Origin: Acidobacteriota bacterium
Lineage (GTDB): Bacteria; Acidobacteriota; Blastocatellia; Pyrinomonadales; Pyrinomonadaceae
Reading direction: 5' to 3'
Assembly: GCA_003223935.1 (NCBI GenBank)
Contig: QHXQ01000057.1
Coordinates: forward strand, 1-38,540
Length of the DNA stretch: 38,540 nucleotides
Shown here one piece after another: positions 27,219 through 35,871 of this stretch. The position numbers and the translations under genes are program-made. How positions within the stretch are numbered: the stretch's first letter is position 1; the number at the start of each line of letters is the position of its first letter. The notes under the pieces were generated by a model. It did not search any database. It saw only the letters and a list, made by a program, of their open reading frames with translations, and was not told the origin of the DNA.

Positions 27219-27602
27219 GTGAGTATAGCAGATCATCTGCCAGACGATGAGAAAATTTCGTTCTTCGACCGCGATGATTTGGCGGCGTCGCTTGAGTTGA
27301 TCTTGAGCGGCGATGCGCGGGCGGCGGACGAGTTAGCGCGGCTGCTCGATATGTTCCAGCACGCCTTGGACGGCGGCTTGTGTGGCATCAACGAGGCGCG
27401 TGCGGCGCTCGTCATGGCGGTTGAATTGGTGTACCTGCGAACGAGCGCGCACGCCTCCGCGCTCAGCCTCTATTGTCTCTCGCTGGAAGGGCACCCAATG
27501 CCCGGCGGCGAGCCGGACACGCTGCACAATGCCGCCATCAAGCGAAGCGCGCGGAGTGTGCGAGCGGCGCGCACGGCAGCGCGGGCGCGCGGCAGAGCAT
27601 AA
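27219..27602 (+). CDS. Unrecognised 127-aa protein between two palindromic elements
   Basis: 127 residues, not recognised. The first 75 residues are acidic and mostly helical (DDEKISFFDRDDLAASLELI, AADELARLLDMFQHAL, EARAALVMAVELVYLR); the last 25 are Arg/Ala-rich and strongly basic (RSARSVRAARTAARARGRA), which could bind nucleic acid. The GTG at 27219 is chosen because AAGGAGGTG lies at the ideal distance; a GTG at 27210 lies inside that ribosome site. There is no signal peptide. The stop codon is 5 bp before the second palindrome, so gene and flanking repeats may have moved as a unit. Confidence 0.6.
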   Translation: MSIADHLPDDEKISFFDRDDLAASLELILSGDARAADELARLLDMFQHALDGGLCGINEARAALVMAVELVYLRTSAHASALSLYCLSLEGHPMPGGEPDTLHNAAIKRSARSVRAARTAARARGRA

Positions 27603-27606
27603 AATT

Positions 27607-27818
27607 TGCCGCGCAAGCGGCGCATGAGTTTAGCCCGGCGTTTCAACGCCGGGGACGGCATGCCACCACAACATCGCGTCGCGTTAGCGACGCCTGAACC
27701 AGAAGCGGAAGGTCTCCTATCACCTTCAACCGTCGCTGACGCGACGCCGATTTCTCTCCCGCCCACTCTCCCGGCGTTGAAACGCCGGGCTAAAGTCAAA
27801 CGCCGCTTGCGCGGCGCA
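27607..27818. repeat. Modular palindromic element, copy 2 (A-B-C-C'-B'-A')
   Basis: Same order as copy 1. A: 27608-27622 with 27801-27815 (15 bp). B: 27629-27653 with 27770-27794 (25 bp, same core as copy 1). C: 27676-27693 (core GCGTCGCGTTAGCGACGC, one base different from copy 1) with 27731-27747. Module A differs in sequence from copy 1 but keeps self-complementarity. The spacers between modules differ. Confidence 0.9.
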
Positions 27819-27883
27819 GACGCGGCGGGCGTGGGGTTCGTGGTTAAACTTTCAGCCGCCTCGCCGCCGCCGCAAGCTTAAAC

Positions 27884-29827
27884 TCAATCCATAAACGTGC
27901 GCTGCCAGAGTTCGAGCGTGAGCAGTTGAAAGACTTGCAGGTTGTAATCCTCGCGCCCTGAGAGGTTCGCGTTGATGATCCGGCGCACTTCTTCGGAGCG
28001 GAACAGACCGCGCCGCCGAACGTTCTCTTCCGACAATAGCTCATCAACCAACGGGCGCAGCGCACCACGCAACCACGAACGCACCGGCGCACCGAAGCCC
28101 GCCTTCTTGCGCCACACGACCTCGCGCGGCAATAACTGTTCGGCCGCGCGCTTCAAGATGTACTTGCGTTTGAGGCCGCGCAGCTTGAAACGAGGCGGCA
28201 TGCGCGCGGCGAGTTCGACGAGTTCGTGATTGAGCAGCGGCACGCGCACTTCGATGGTCGCAGCCATCGAAGTCTTGTCCGTGTAGGCGAGATTGAGACA
28301 GGGCAGGAAGGTTTTGAGATCGACGTAGAGCAGCCGATTAAGCGGCGCGGCGTGGCGCACGCGTGCGAAGTGGCGGCGATGCTCTGCGTATGCGTCTAGG
28401 TCGCGCGTCGCCGCGCGCAAGTCGTCTGTGTAGAGCCGTTGCTTCATCTCGTCTGTGAAATATGTGCCGAAGCCTAGATAGCGATCTTCAAACGGCAGCG
28501 CGGCACTCGTGGCAAACTTTTTGGCATTCCTAAGCGGCGCGGTGAAGCGACCGGGCCGGCCGCCGGGCAGAGCCTGTGCGACCGCGCGCATCGCGGGCCG
28601 GCGCAAGAGTTGCGGCACAGGATCGAGCGCGGAGGCGAGCCGCATCGCCAGTTGACGCGGATAACCGGCAAAGACCTCATCGCCGCCGACGCCGGAGAGC
28701 AACACAGTTAATGTTTCGCGTGCGGCACGCGAGACGAGATAACTTGTGATGATGGCCGGGTCGGCTACCGGCTCATCCAGATGATAGATGAGCTTGGGCA
28801 ACAACTCGCATACGTCGGGCCTGAGCATGAACTCGTGATAGTCCGTGTTGAGTAACTTGCCAACCTGTCGCGCCCAACGCGCGTCGTCGGGGATGATGTC
28901 GTAATGTAAATCTTCGGGCGCGATGCCGACCGTGTAGGTCGAGACTTGGCGGCCCGCGCTGTGCTTGTTCATCAATGCGACGATGGTTGAAGAATCAACG
29001 CCGCCCGAAAGGAACGAGCCGAGCGGCACGTCCGCGACCATCTCTAACGCGACGACGCGGTCGAGCGTTTCAAGTGTGCGCTCGCGCCAATACGTTTCAT
29101 CCTTGTCCGTCTCGATCTCATCGAACGAAACGTCCCACCACTCGCGCACCTGCACTTCGCCGTCGCGCCAGATGAGTATATGCGCGGGCGGAAGTTTCTT
29201 GATGCCTTGAAAGACCGTGTGCGGGTCGGGCGTCCACAAAAACGTCAGATATTGATTGAGCGCCTCGATGTTGAGTTCACGTTTAATGAGACCCGACGCA
29301 AGGAGCGCTTTGATCTCGGAAGCGAAGACGAACGACGGCGCAGTGTCGTTGCTTGTGCCGTTCGTGGCCGCGTAGTAGAGCGGCTTGACGCCGAGCCGGT
29401 CGCGTGCGAGCAAGAGCGTGCGCGCCTGTTCGTCCCACAACGCAAAGGCGAAGATGCCGTTGAGATGCGCGAGAAAATCTGTGCCCCACTCCGCGTAGGT
29501 TGCAAGCAAGACTTCCGTGTCCGTGTCGGTGCGAAAGCTTTGGCCGCGCGCTTCGAGTTCGCGACGCAACTCGCGATAGTTGTAAATCTCGCCGTTGAAG
29601 CTGACCTGAAAACGCCCGTCAGCGTAACTCATCGGTTGATGCCCGGCCGCCGACGTGTCAATGATCGCCAACCGCCGATGACCGAGACACACACGCCGCC
29701 CGTCATCATCAATCGCCGCGCTCGTCCACACACCTTCGTCGTCGCGCCCGCGATGCTCAATGCTCCGCAGCATAGCAGTGATGCGCGCGTCTGGCTCACG
29801 ACTGATCAATCCGGCGATACCGCACAT
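27884..29827 (-). CDS. asnB: Asparagine synthase (glutamine-hydrolysing), second copy
   Basis: A 647-residue AsnB-type amidotransferase with Cys2 (MCGIAGL), LAIIDT, NGEIYNY (79-84 region), and the PP-loop SGGVDSS (274-280), then SGVGGDEVFAGYPRQL. It is a paralogue of the gene at 15698-17638, clearly divergent (different C-terminus EDYNLQVFQLLTLELWQRTF). It begins the second glycan block and is separated from the GT4 gene by 3 bp, so they are co-transcribed. The likely role is to amidate a polysaccharide component, or to make asparagine. Its 3' end is duplicated as a remnant at 25162-25236. Confidence 0.92.
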   Translation of the reverse strand: MCGIAGLISREPDARITAMLRSIEHRGRDDEGVWTSAAIDDDGRRVCLGHRRLAIIDTSAAGHQPMSYADGRFQVSFNGEIYNYRELRRELEARGQSFRTDTDTEVLLATYAEWGTDFLAHLNGIFAFALWDEQARTLLLARDRLGVKPLYYAATNGTSNDTAPSFVFASEIKALLASGLIKRELNIEALNQYLTFLWTPDPHTVFQGIKKLPPAHILIWRDGEVQVREWWDVSFDEIETDKDETYWRERTLETLDRVVALEMVADVPLGSFLSGGVDSSTIVALMNKHSAGRQVSTYTVGIAPEDLHYDIIPDDARWARQVGKLLNTDYHEFMLRPDVCELLPKLIYHLDEPVADPAIITSYLVSRAARETLTVLLSGVGGDEVFAGYPRQLAMRLASALDPVPQLLRRPAMRAVAQALPGGRPGRFTAPLRNAKKFATSAALPFEDRYLGFGTYFTDEMKQRLYTDDLRAATRDLDAYAEHRRHFARVRHAAPLNRLLYVDLKTFLPCLNLAYTDKTSMAATIEVRVPLLNHELVELAARMPPRFKLRGLKRKYILKRAAEQLLPREVVWRKKAGFGAPVRSWLRGALRPLVDELLSEENVRRRGLFRSEEVRRIINANLSGREDYNLQVFQLLTLELWQRTFMD

Positions 29828-29830
29828 AGA

Positions 29831-30976
29831 CTAACTAATGAGTTGATTGTAAACGGCGACGTACTCAGACGCGACTGTCCGTGCGTCGAACTGCGCGGCA
29901 AGCGCGCGGTTGTTCTCGCTCATCTTGGCGCGCAAGTCGGGTTGCTTGAGTAGGTGCGCGATCTTACGGGCCAGTTGTTCGGGCTGGCGCGGCTCGACCC
30001 AGAGGCAGTTGTCCGGCTCGCGCAGGTAGTCGCGTGCGGCGCGGATGCGCGTCGTGATGACGGGTAAGCTCGCCGCGAGCGATTTGAAGATGACCATCGG
30101 AAAACCTTCGTAGTGGTAAGTCGGAAAGACGAGCAGCGTGCTCTCACAATAGAATGCGCGCGTCTCGGCTTCGGGGATGTAGCCGAATAATTGCGCATGC
30201 GTGTCGAGTTGCAAACGCGCGACCTCTGCTTCTGCCTCGCGCCGCGCCGGCCCGTCGCCGACGCAGAGCAGTTTGAACGACTCACCGCGCGCACGCAGAA
30301 TGGCGCACGCACGAATCACATCAAGCAACCCCTTCGCCGGAATGAAGCGCGCGATGAAGAGCAAGAGCGGCGTGTCCGCCGACACGTGCAGACGCTCGCG
30401 CAGAGATGTCGTCGGCGCTTCGTGCGCGGCTTCATCAATCGGCGTCACGACATTCTTCACGACGAAGACGCGCCGCTCATTCACACCCGCGCGCACAAAA
30501 TTCTCTTTCTCTTCTGATGACAAGACGCCGATGCCGTCCGTGCGCGCGAGCAGTGTGCGCGTGAAGCGGCGCAGCACAGGGTCGCTTGTGCGCAGGAGGT
30601 CTGCGTCTGAGCCGTGGAACTTGATGAAGACTTTGGCGGGCAGCGAACGCAGCATGCCGAGCGTCGTCACGTCGCGCAGGAGCGCGCGTGCGTCAAACGA
30701 AGAGTTCAGGTGCAGCACATCGAACGGTTCATTGCGCAGACGCCGCCGCAAGCGCCGCGCGGTGCGCAGCACGCGACTGATACGCTGCCGGAGCGTCGTG
30801 CCTTCGAGCCGTTCGCCATAGACGTAAGTCTCCTCCGCGACCGCGACGCCGAGTCGGCGCAACTCCGCCACAAACGGCGGCTCGCACGCAACAGGGCCGC
30901 CGAGCGATGCCGCTTCCGGCATGCCCATCAACACACGCAAGGTGTGGTCTATGCTGCTCTGCTCGAATGTCTGCAT
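29831..30976 (-). CDS. GT4 glycosyltransferase
   Basis: A 381-residue GT-B enzyme of family GT4. The N-half has GMPEAASLGGPVACEPPFV, an acceptor-side glycine loop; the C-half shows FIARFIPAKGLLDVI, VGDGPARREAEAEV and YHYEGFPMVIFKSLAASLPV, the E-x7-F/E donor region. It has no signal peptide and acts in the cytoplasm, at the membrane face. It lies in one run with asnB (3 bp gap) and the next GT4 (18 bp gap). Donor sugar unknown. Confidence 0.88.
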   Translation of the reverse strand: MQTFEQSSIDHTLRVLMGMPEAASLGGPVACEPPFVAELRRLGVAVAEETYVYGERLEGTTLRQRISRVLRTARRLRRRLRNEPFDVLHLNSSFDARALLRDVTTLGMLRSLPAKVFIKFHGSDADLLRTSDPVLRRFTRTLLARTDGIGVLSSEEKENFVRAGVNERRVFVVKNVVTPIDEAAHEAPTTSLRERLHVSADTPLLLFIARFIPAKGLLDVIRACAILRARGESFKLLCVGDGPARREAEAEVARLQLDTHAQLFGYIPEAETRAFYCESTLLVFPTYHYEGFPMVIFKSLAASLPVITTRIRAARDYLREPDNCLWVEPRQPEQLARKIAHLLKQPDLRAKMSENNRALAAQFDARTVASEYVAVYNQLIS

Positions 30977-30994
30977 CGGACGCGCGGCGTTAGA

Positions 30995-32107
30995 TCATGG
31001 CATGCCCGCGACGGCGCTGTACAGTTCCCGCAAACGCGCGATGTGCGCCGCGATGCCGAACTGGCGCAAGGCCCATGCGCGGCCACGCGCGCCGAGTTCC
31101 GCGCGCCGCTCAGGATCATGCACCAACTCGATCAGTTGCCGCGCCAGATCGTCTGCGTCGCCCGTGCGGAAGAGGGCAGCATAACGGCCGTCGGCCGTCA
31201 CTTCACGCAGCGCCTTGATGTCGGAGACGACCGCAGGCACGCCCGACAGCAACGCTTCGACGACGGCCACGCCAAACGAATCGGCGCGCGACGAGAAGAC
31301 AAAGAGATCGAGCGCGCGCAAGATGTCGGGGATGTCTGCGCGTTGGCCGATGAAGCGCACGCGCTCTGCAATACCTTGCTCACGACAGACGCGCACACAC
31401 TCGTCAAAAGCTTGCGGCGCGTCCGTGCCGGGTGCGCCGACAAAGACGAAATGCGCGGCGGGCACGGCGGCGAACAGTTGCGGTAGCGCACGACAGACGG
31501 TCAATTGATCTTTGCGCCCATCGGCGTAGAAGTTGCCGACCATGCCGAGCAGCAGATCGTTTTGTGCCAAGCCCAACTCAGCGCGCAAATTCCCGCCCGC
31601 AATTTTTAGTCGCGTGGCATCCACGCCGTTGTAGATGACATGAAAGTTGCGGCTCGTATCGAGTCCGGCGTTGGTGCGCAGGCAATCGAGCAGGTCGCGA
31701 CTGACGGCAATGTTGGCGTCCATGCGCGGCGTTAAGAATTTCAACGCGCGCCGATTCTTCGCATCGGCCGCGCAGAGATGGAAGCTCAACACTTGGCGCA
31801 CGTCTGTGCTGCGCGTGGCGAGATAAGCGTGCAGCGCCTCGACCGCTTGATGTGTGTGCACAACTTGGATGCCGCGCTGCTTGACGAGCCTGCGCAGTTG
31901 CCCCGCGAGTTTCAGATCAACCGGCAGGCGACGCTCGAAGCGTATGAACTCGACGCCCGAAGCGGCAAACTCAGCTTCGAGCGCGCCGCCGCCCGTGGCG
32001 GCGCAGATCAGTTCGAGGCCGCCCGCGCGCGCGTTCCGGCACACGTCGAGCGCCAGCATCTCCGTGCCGCCGCGATTGAGCGAGTCGAGAATGTGCAGCA
32101 CTTTCAT
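30995..32107 (-). CDS. GT4 glycosyltransferase
   Basis: A 370-residue GT-B enzyme. The N-terminus MKVLHILDSLNRGGTEMLAL is the standard GT4 start (Rossmann strand and GG loop); the C-half has VGNFYADGRKDQL, HFVFVGAPG and SSRADSFGVAVVEALLSGVP with the E-x7-E-type donor region. It lies between the methyltransferase (31 bp gap) and another GT4 gene, all on the - strand and likely one operon. Confidence 0.9.
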   Translation of the reverse strand: MKVLHILDSLNRGGTEMLALDVCRNARAGGLELICAATGGGALEAEFAASGVEFIRFERRLPVDLKLAGQLRRLVKQRGIQVVHTHQAVEALHAYLATRSTDVRQVLSFHLCAADAKNRRALKFLTPRMDANIAVSRDLLDCLRTNAGLDTSRNFHVIYNGVDATRLKIAGGNLRAELGLAQNDLLLGMVGNFYADGRKDQLTVCRALPQLFAAVPAAHFVFVGAPGTDAPQAFDECVRVCREQGIAERVRFIGQRADIPDILRALDLFVFSSRADSFGVAVVEALLSGVPAVVSDIKALREVTADGRYAALFRTGDADDLARQLIELVHDPERRAELGARGRAWALRQFGIAAHIARLRELYSAVAGMP

Positions 32108-32138
32108 GGCCAGCGAAACGTCCGTGTGCGACTTTGCG

Positions 32139-33002
32139 CTAAGCTTCCTTCACAAACCCGAACACGTCTTGATGATCATCCCAACCGCGCGCACGGAAAT
32201 AGACTTCGCGCAAGTCGCCGGCTGCACGCGCTTGTGTGCGAAGCCAAGCGGGCGCGGTCAGCGAGACGCCGTAGCCGGGCGCTTCCGGGTAATCGAGATA
32301 ACCGTAACCGTGTTGCCGGTAAGAGGCGACGAGCGCCGGGATGCTCGCGTGGGGTAGGCCGTAAAACTCGGCCGCATCGAGAATGCGCTCCGCCACGAAG
32401 TCGCCGTGCGTGGTGCAGATGACGAGACCGCCGGGCGCGAGTTGGCGCGCGAAGAATTCGAGCAGGTCGAGCGTGCGCGGAGCATCGAGGTGCGTGATGA
32501 GCGAGCCGCACCAGATCAGATCGAACTGTGCGTCGAGCGAGAGCTTGTTGAGTTTGTATGAAGAGTAGGCGGGCACAGCGCCGAACTGTTCGACGCAGAA
32601 GCGCACGGCGTCAGGCAGCAACTCGCAAGCGGTGATGCGTGCTTGCGGGAAACGTGGCACGAGGAAGCGCAGGACGCGCCCGTAGCCACAAGGGAGATCG
32701 AGTATGTTGTTGACCGTAGTGATCTGCGCTGCGTTAAGCGCCGCTTCGATGCAGTGAATGGCTGATAGGCCGACGTTGAAGTAGTGCGCGCCGTCGCCTT
32801 TGTACATGCCATCCGCGTAAGAGATTACGCTTTCGACGCGGCTGAGCAGTTCATGTTCGGCCGGGCTGAGCGCGCCCGAAGCGAGCAGTTGCTCTTTCTG
32901 TCGTTGCGTACGTTGGGGGCGCGCCCGCAGCCAACGCCGCAGCGCACCCAACCGGCGGCGCACAGAGCGCGGCAGCAATTCCTTCATTCGGCTTGAGTCC
33001 AT
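32139..33002 (-). CDS. SAM-dependent methyltransferase
   Basis: A 287-residue class I methyltransferase. After a basic N-terminus (about 45 residues, RRRLGALRRWLRARPQRTQR) that could associate with membrane lipids, motif I is ILDLPCGYGRVLRFL, followed by ITACELLPDAVRFC, DLIWCGSLITHLDAP and LAPGGLVICTTHGDF. It is the first gene of this - strand run. ATG 33002 overlaps the start codon region of the divergent gene's long frame; an internal ATG at 32987 (MKELLPRSVRRR) is a possible start. Substrate unknown, probably glycan-related. Confidence 0.82.
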   Translation of the reverse strand: MDSSRMKELLPRSVRRRLGALRRWLRARPQRTQRQKEQLLASGALSPAEHELLSRVESVISYADGMYKGDGAHYFNVGLSAIHCIEAALNAAQITTVNNILDLPCGYGRVLRFLVPRFPQARITACELLPDAVRFCVEQFGAVPAYSSYKLNKLSLDAQFDLIWCGSLITHLDAPRTLDLLEFFARQLAPGGLVICTTHGDFVAERILDAAEFYGLPHASIPALVASYRQHGYGYLDYPEAPGYGVSLTAPAWLRTQARAAGDLREVYFRARGWDDHQDVFGFVKEA

Positions 33003-33010
33003 GATTGCTC

Positions 33011-33031
33011 CGGCTCGTGTGCGCCGAGCCG
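33011..33031. promoter_or_regulatory. Small perfect dyad in the divergent region
   Basis: CGGCTCG (33011-33017) and its complement (33025-33031) flank 7 nt. It lies between the two divergent genes and could be an operator. Confidence 0.4.
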
Positions 33032-33044
33032 TGTATTATTTGTT

Positions 33045-33072
33045 TTTACTGCGCCCGGCTGCGCAATATAAT
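33045..33072 (+). promoter_or_regulatory. Sigma-70 promoter of the GT2/membrane protein operon
   Basis: TTTACT (33045-33050), 16-bp spacer, and a perfect TATAAT (33067-33072). The start would be near 33079, only a few bases before the in-frame TTG at 33082. Confidence 0.55.
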
Positions 33073-33081
33073 CAAGCGCCG

Positions 33082-34062
33082 TTGACGACCAGCACACCAA
33101 CAAGCGCATCCGCCCCGCACGCCGACGTTTCGGTCGTCGTGCCATCGTACAATCATGCGCGGTTCGTGGAAAAATGTCTGCGCTCGATCTTCAAGCAGAC
33201 GCTGCGGCCGCGCGCGCTCGTCGTCATTGACGACGCTTCGACTGACGGTTCGGCGGAGATCATCGAACGCACGCTGACGGATTGCCCCGTCCCGTGGGCG
33301 TTCGTCAGGAATCATAATAACCGAGGCTTGGCCGCAACGCTCAACGACGGGTTCGCACGTACGGATGGACGCTACTTCGCGTATCTCGGCTCAGACGATC
33401 TCTGGCTGCCTGACTTTTTAGCGGCGCGCGTCACGCTACTCGAAGCGCGCCCGCGCGCCGTCCTCGCTTATGGTCACGCTTACAGCATTGACGAGCGCGA
33501 GCGCATCATTGATTGCACGACCGACTGGGCGCGCTACGTTGACGGCGATGTGCGGCGCATGCTGCTCTCGACGCTTGCGCCGCTCAGCCCGACGGTCGTC
33601 TATCGGCGCGCCGCGCTCGCGCATCACGCTTGGAACGAACGGGCGCGGCTCGAAGATTATGAATTGTACTTACGCCTGAGCGCAGAGGGCGAGTTTGCTT
33701 TCGATGCGCGCATCCTGTCGGCTTGGCGACAGCACGCAGCCAACACGAGTCGCAATCTTGCGCTCATGCTCGACGAACGACTGGCAGCGCAACGAAACGC
33801 CGCCGCGCAACTCGGCTTGAGCGCGCACGCGCTCAGCCATTATCAATCGCTCGCGCGCTTTCGCAGCGCACAGGAATTTATGCGCCGTGGCCGCAAGCTG
33901 ACTGCGCTCAAGTTGTTGCTCGCGAACCTGCGCGGCGTGCCGTCAACTGCGGAAGCCGCGCGCCTCTTGTTGGGTCTCGTCGTGCCGCATAGTCTGCTAC
34001 GGCGGCGCAAAAGGCATCTGCGTCAAAGCGCCAGCGAACGTTACGGCTCGCTGCCGGGTTGA
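33082..34062 (+). CDS. GT2 glycosyltransferase
   Basis: A family GT2 (GT-A fold) enzyme: DVSVVVPSYNHARFVEKCL, then VVIDDASTDGS and the acidic motif YLGSDDLW for metal and donor binding. The C-terminal third is Arg-rich and helical. The frame opens with ATG at 33001, but that start overlaps the divergent methyltransferase start, and a good promoter with TATAAT lies inside its first 25 codons; TTG 33082 is therefore preferred, giving 326 residues. No Shine-Dalgarno sequence precedes it, so a leaderless mRNA is possible. It is followed after 1 bp by a membrane protein gene. The start remains uncertain. Confidence 0.78.
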   Translation: MTTSTPTSASAPHADVSVVVPSYNHARFVEKCLRSIFKQTLRPRALVVIDDASTDGSAEIIERTLTDCPVPWAFVRNHNNRGLAATLNDGFARTDGRYFAYLGSDDLWLPDFLAARVTLLEARPRAVLAYGHAYSIDERERIIDCTTDWARYVDGDVRRMLLSTLAPLSPTVVYRRAALAHHAWNERARLEDYELYLRLSAEGEFAFDARILSAWRQHAANTSRNLALMLDERLAAQRNAAAQLGLSAHALSHYQSLARFRSAQEFMRRGRKLTALKLLLANLRGVPSTAEAARLLLGLVVPHSLLRRRKRHLRQSASERYGSLPG

Positions 34063-34063
34063 G

Positions 34064-35866
34064 ATGCTGAAACTACGGCCACAACATCGCCGCTTCGCGT
34101 CCATGCTGCTCTTGGGCGCGGCACTTGCGCCGACCTGTCTGACCGGCGGACTAATCTATAAGTACGCCGTGGACGTGCCCTACGCGGACGAGTGGCAGAT
34201 CGGGCGGTTCTTCGAGCGTTTGATCTATGGCACACTCACTTTTCGTCATCTGTTCGCGCAGGCAAACGAGTATCGGCAATTCTTCCCGAACCTGCTCTTC
34301 CTCGGCCTCGGCCACTTGACGAAGTGGGACATGCGTTACGAGATGCTCTGCTCTTTCTTGCTCGCCTGTCTCATCTCGTTCAACATCTATCGGCTCGGCC
34401 GGCTGACGCTCGCCCGCTTCAGTCAGACGCAACGGCGCTGGCTCTACGTCGGCGCGAACCTGCTCATCTTCTCGCCCGCGCAGTACGACAACTGGTTGCA
34501 AGGACAACAGGTCGTCTTCTTCGTGCCCGTCGCCTGCTTGACCACTTGTTTGCTCATCGCTTGCTCTGCGCGCTTGCGCCCCGGCGCGAAATTTTCGCTC
34601 TGCGCACTGCTGGCGACCATCAGCACCTTCTCCGCAGCCAATGGACTGCTGTGCTGGTTGCTGCCGCTGCCCATCCTCGCTTGGCCCGTGAACCGCGCCG
34701 AACTGCGGCGCAAGCGTTGGTGGTTGCTCGCTTGGGCGTTGGGGCTGGCGCTGAACGTGGCGCTCTATTTTTATGACTATCACAAGCCGCCTGCTAGTCC
34801 CGCGCCGTCGGCCGCGCTCACTCATCCAGTCCGCGCGGGCATCTACTTTTTGAGTGTGCTGGGGCTGCCGCTCGGCTTCAGCCGACTGCTCATCGCGGTG
34901 TCGGTCGGCGCGCTCGCGTTCGCGCTCTACGCTTGGGCAGCGCGCCAGTTTGGGCGAACTTGGCGTGCGGCCGTTGACGCGCGCGCGCTGCTCGTCTGGT
35001 TGCTGCTCGGCGCTTATTCAATCCTGACCGCCGCGCTGATCGCGTTCGGCCGCGTCGGCTTCGGTCTCGACCAATCTCTGTCGTCGCGTTACACGACCTA
35101 TACGCTGTATCTGCCGGTCGCGCTCGTCTATCTGTTGCCGCTCACGCTCGGCCGCGCCGCCGCGGCACACGAACGCGCGCCCGTTGACCAGCTAACGACG
35201 CGCGCGCGACTCGTGCCCTTGTTGGTCGCCGCGTTGCTCGTCTTGCACGTCCCCATCTATCTGCTGGGCGTGCGTCAGATGAGCGAGCAGCGGGTCACGA
35301 TGTTGCAACTGAAAGCCTGCCTGCAACTCGTCAACGTCGTGTGGGACGATTGTTCGCCGAGGGTGTATGGGGATGCGGACATTCTGCGCCGGATAGCGAA
35401 TCTGCTCGAACGACAAGGCTACATCCGACCCGGCTTGGCGCACAGCGACCGCTTGCAGGATTTCGCCGCTACGGACGCGCAAGCGCCGGACAACTACGGC
35501 GCGTTCCTGAGTTTGACGCAAACATCGGCGGATCAATACGTCGCTACGGGTCGGGCCGTCTTGCCGCATAGAGGTGAGCCGGCTGACGCAGTGCTGCTGG
35601 CTTACGACGGCGAAGACGGCGCGGCGCACGTCTTCGCCATCGCGGACATGGCGCTGGAGCGCGATTTCGTCTCCGCACTGCTGCGGCGCGGTGTGCAGGG
35701 CGACGCGCGCTGGCATAAATTTTTTTCCGGGCGCTCGCTACCGCCCCATGCGCGCCGCTTGAGCGCGTGGGCCTTTGACGTTGACACAGGCCGGGCCTAC
35801 AGACTCGCGGGCACGCAGACCATCGCGCCGCCGACCGCGTCTGCTTCGTCTCAAACGCCGCATTGA
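34064..35866 (+). CDS. Large polytopic membrane protein, unrecognised, polysaccharide-linked
   Basis: A 600-residue protein with roughly 9-11 membrane segments between residues 15 and 400, and a soluble C-terminal part of about 200 residues. Aspartates and glutamate between the first helix and the next (VPYADEWQIGRFF) and a long loop before the second (AQANEYRQFFP) recall GT-C glycosyltransferases, which have an acidic first periplasmic loop; FGLDQSLSSRYTTYTLYLP follows later. A GT-C-like role, transferring a lipid-linked sugar on the periplasmic side, is an inference. ATG 34064 begins 1 bp after the GT2 stop, and its end overlaps the possible TTG start of the next gene. Confidence 0.75.
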   Translation: MLKLRPQHRRFASMLLLGAALAPTCLTGGLIYKYAVDVPYADEWQIGRFFERLIYGTLTFRHLFAQANEYRQFFPNLLFLGLGHLTKWDMRYEMLCSFLLACLISFNIYRLGRLTLARFSQTQRRWLYVGANLLIFSPAQYDNWLQGQQVVFFVPVACLTTCLLIACSARLRPGAKFSLCALLATISTFSAANGLLCWLLPLPILAWPVNRAELRRKRWWLLAWALGLALNVALYFYDYHKPPASPAPSAALTHPVRAGIYFLSVLGLPLGFSRLLIAVSVGALAFALYAWAARQFGRTWRAAVDARALLVWLLLGAYSILTAALIAFGRVGFGLDQSLSSRYTTYTLYLPVALVYLLPLTLGRAAAAHERAPVDQLTTRARLVPLLVAALLVLHVPIYLLGVRQMSEQRVTMLQLKACLQLVNVVWDDCSPRVYGDADILRRIANLLERQGYIRPGLAHSDRLQDFAATDAQAPDNYGAFLSLTQTSADQYVATGRAVLPHRGEPADAVLLAYDGEDGAAHVFAIADMALERDFVSALLRRGVQGDARWHKFFSGRSLPPHARRLSAWAFDVDTGRAYRLAGTQTIAPPTASASSQTPH

Positions 35867-35871
35867 TCGTC

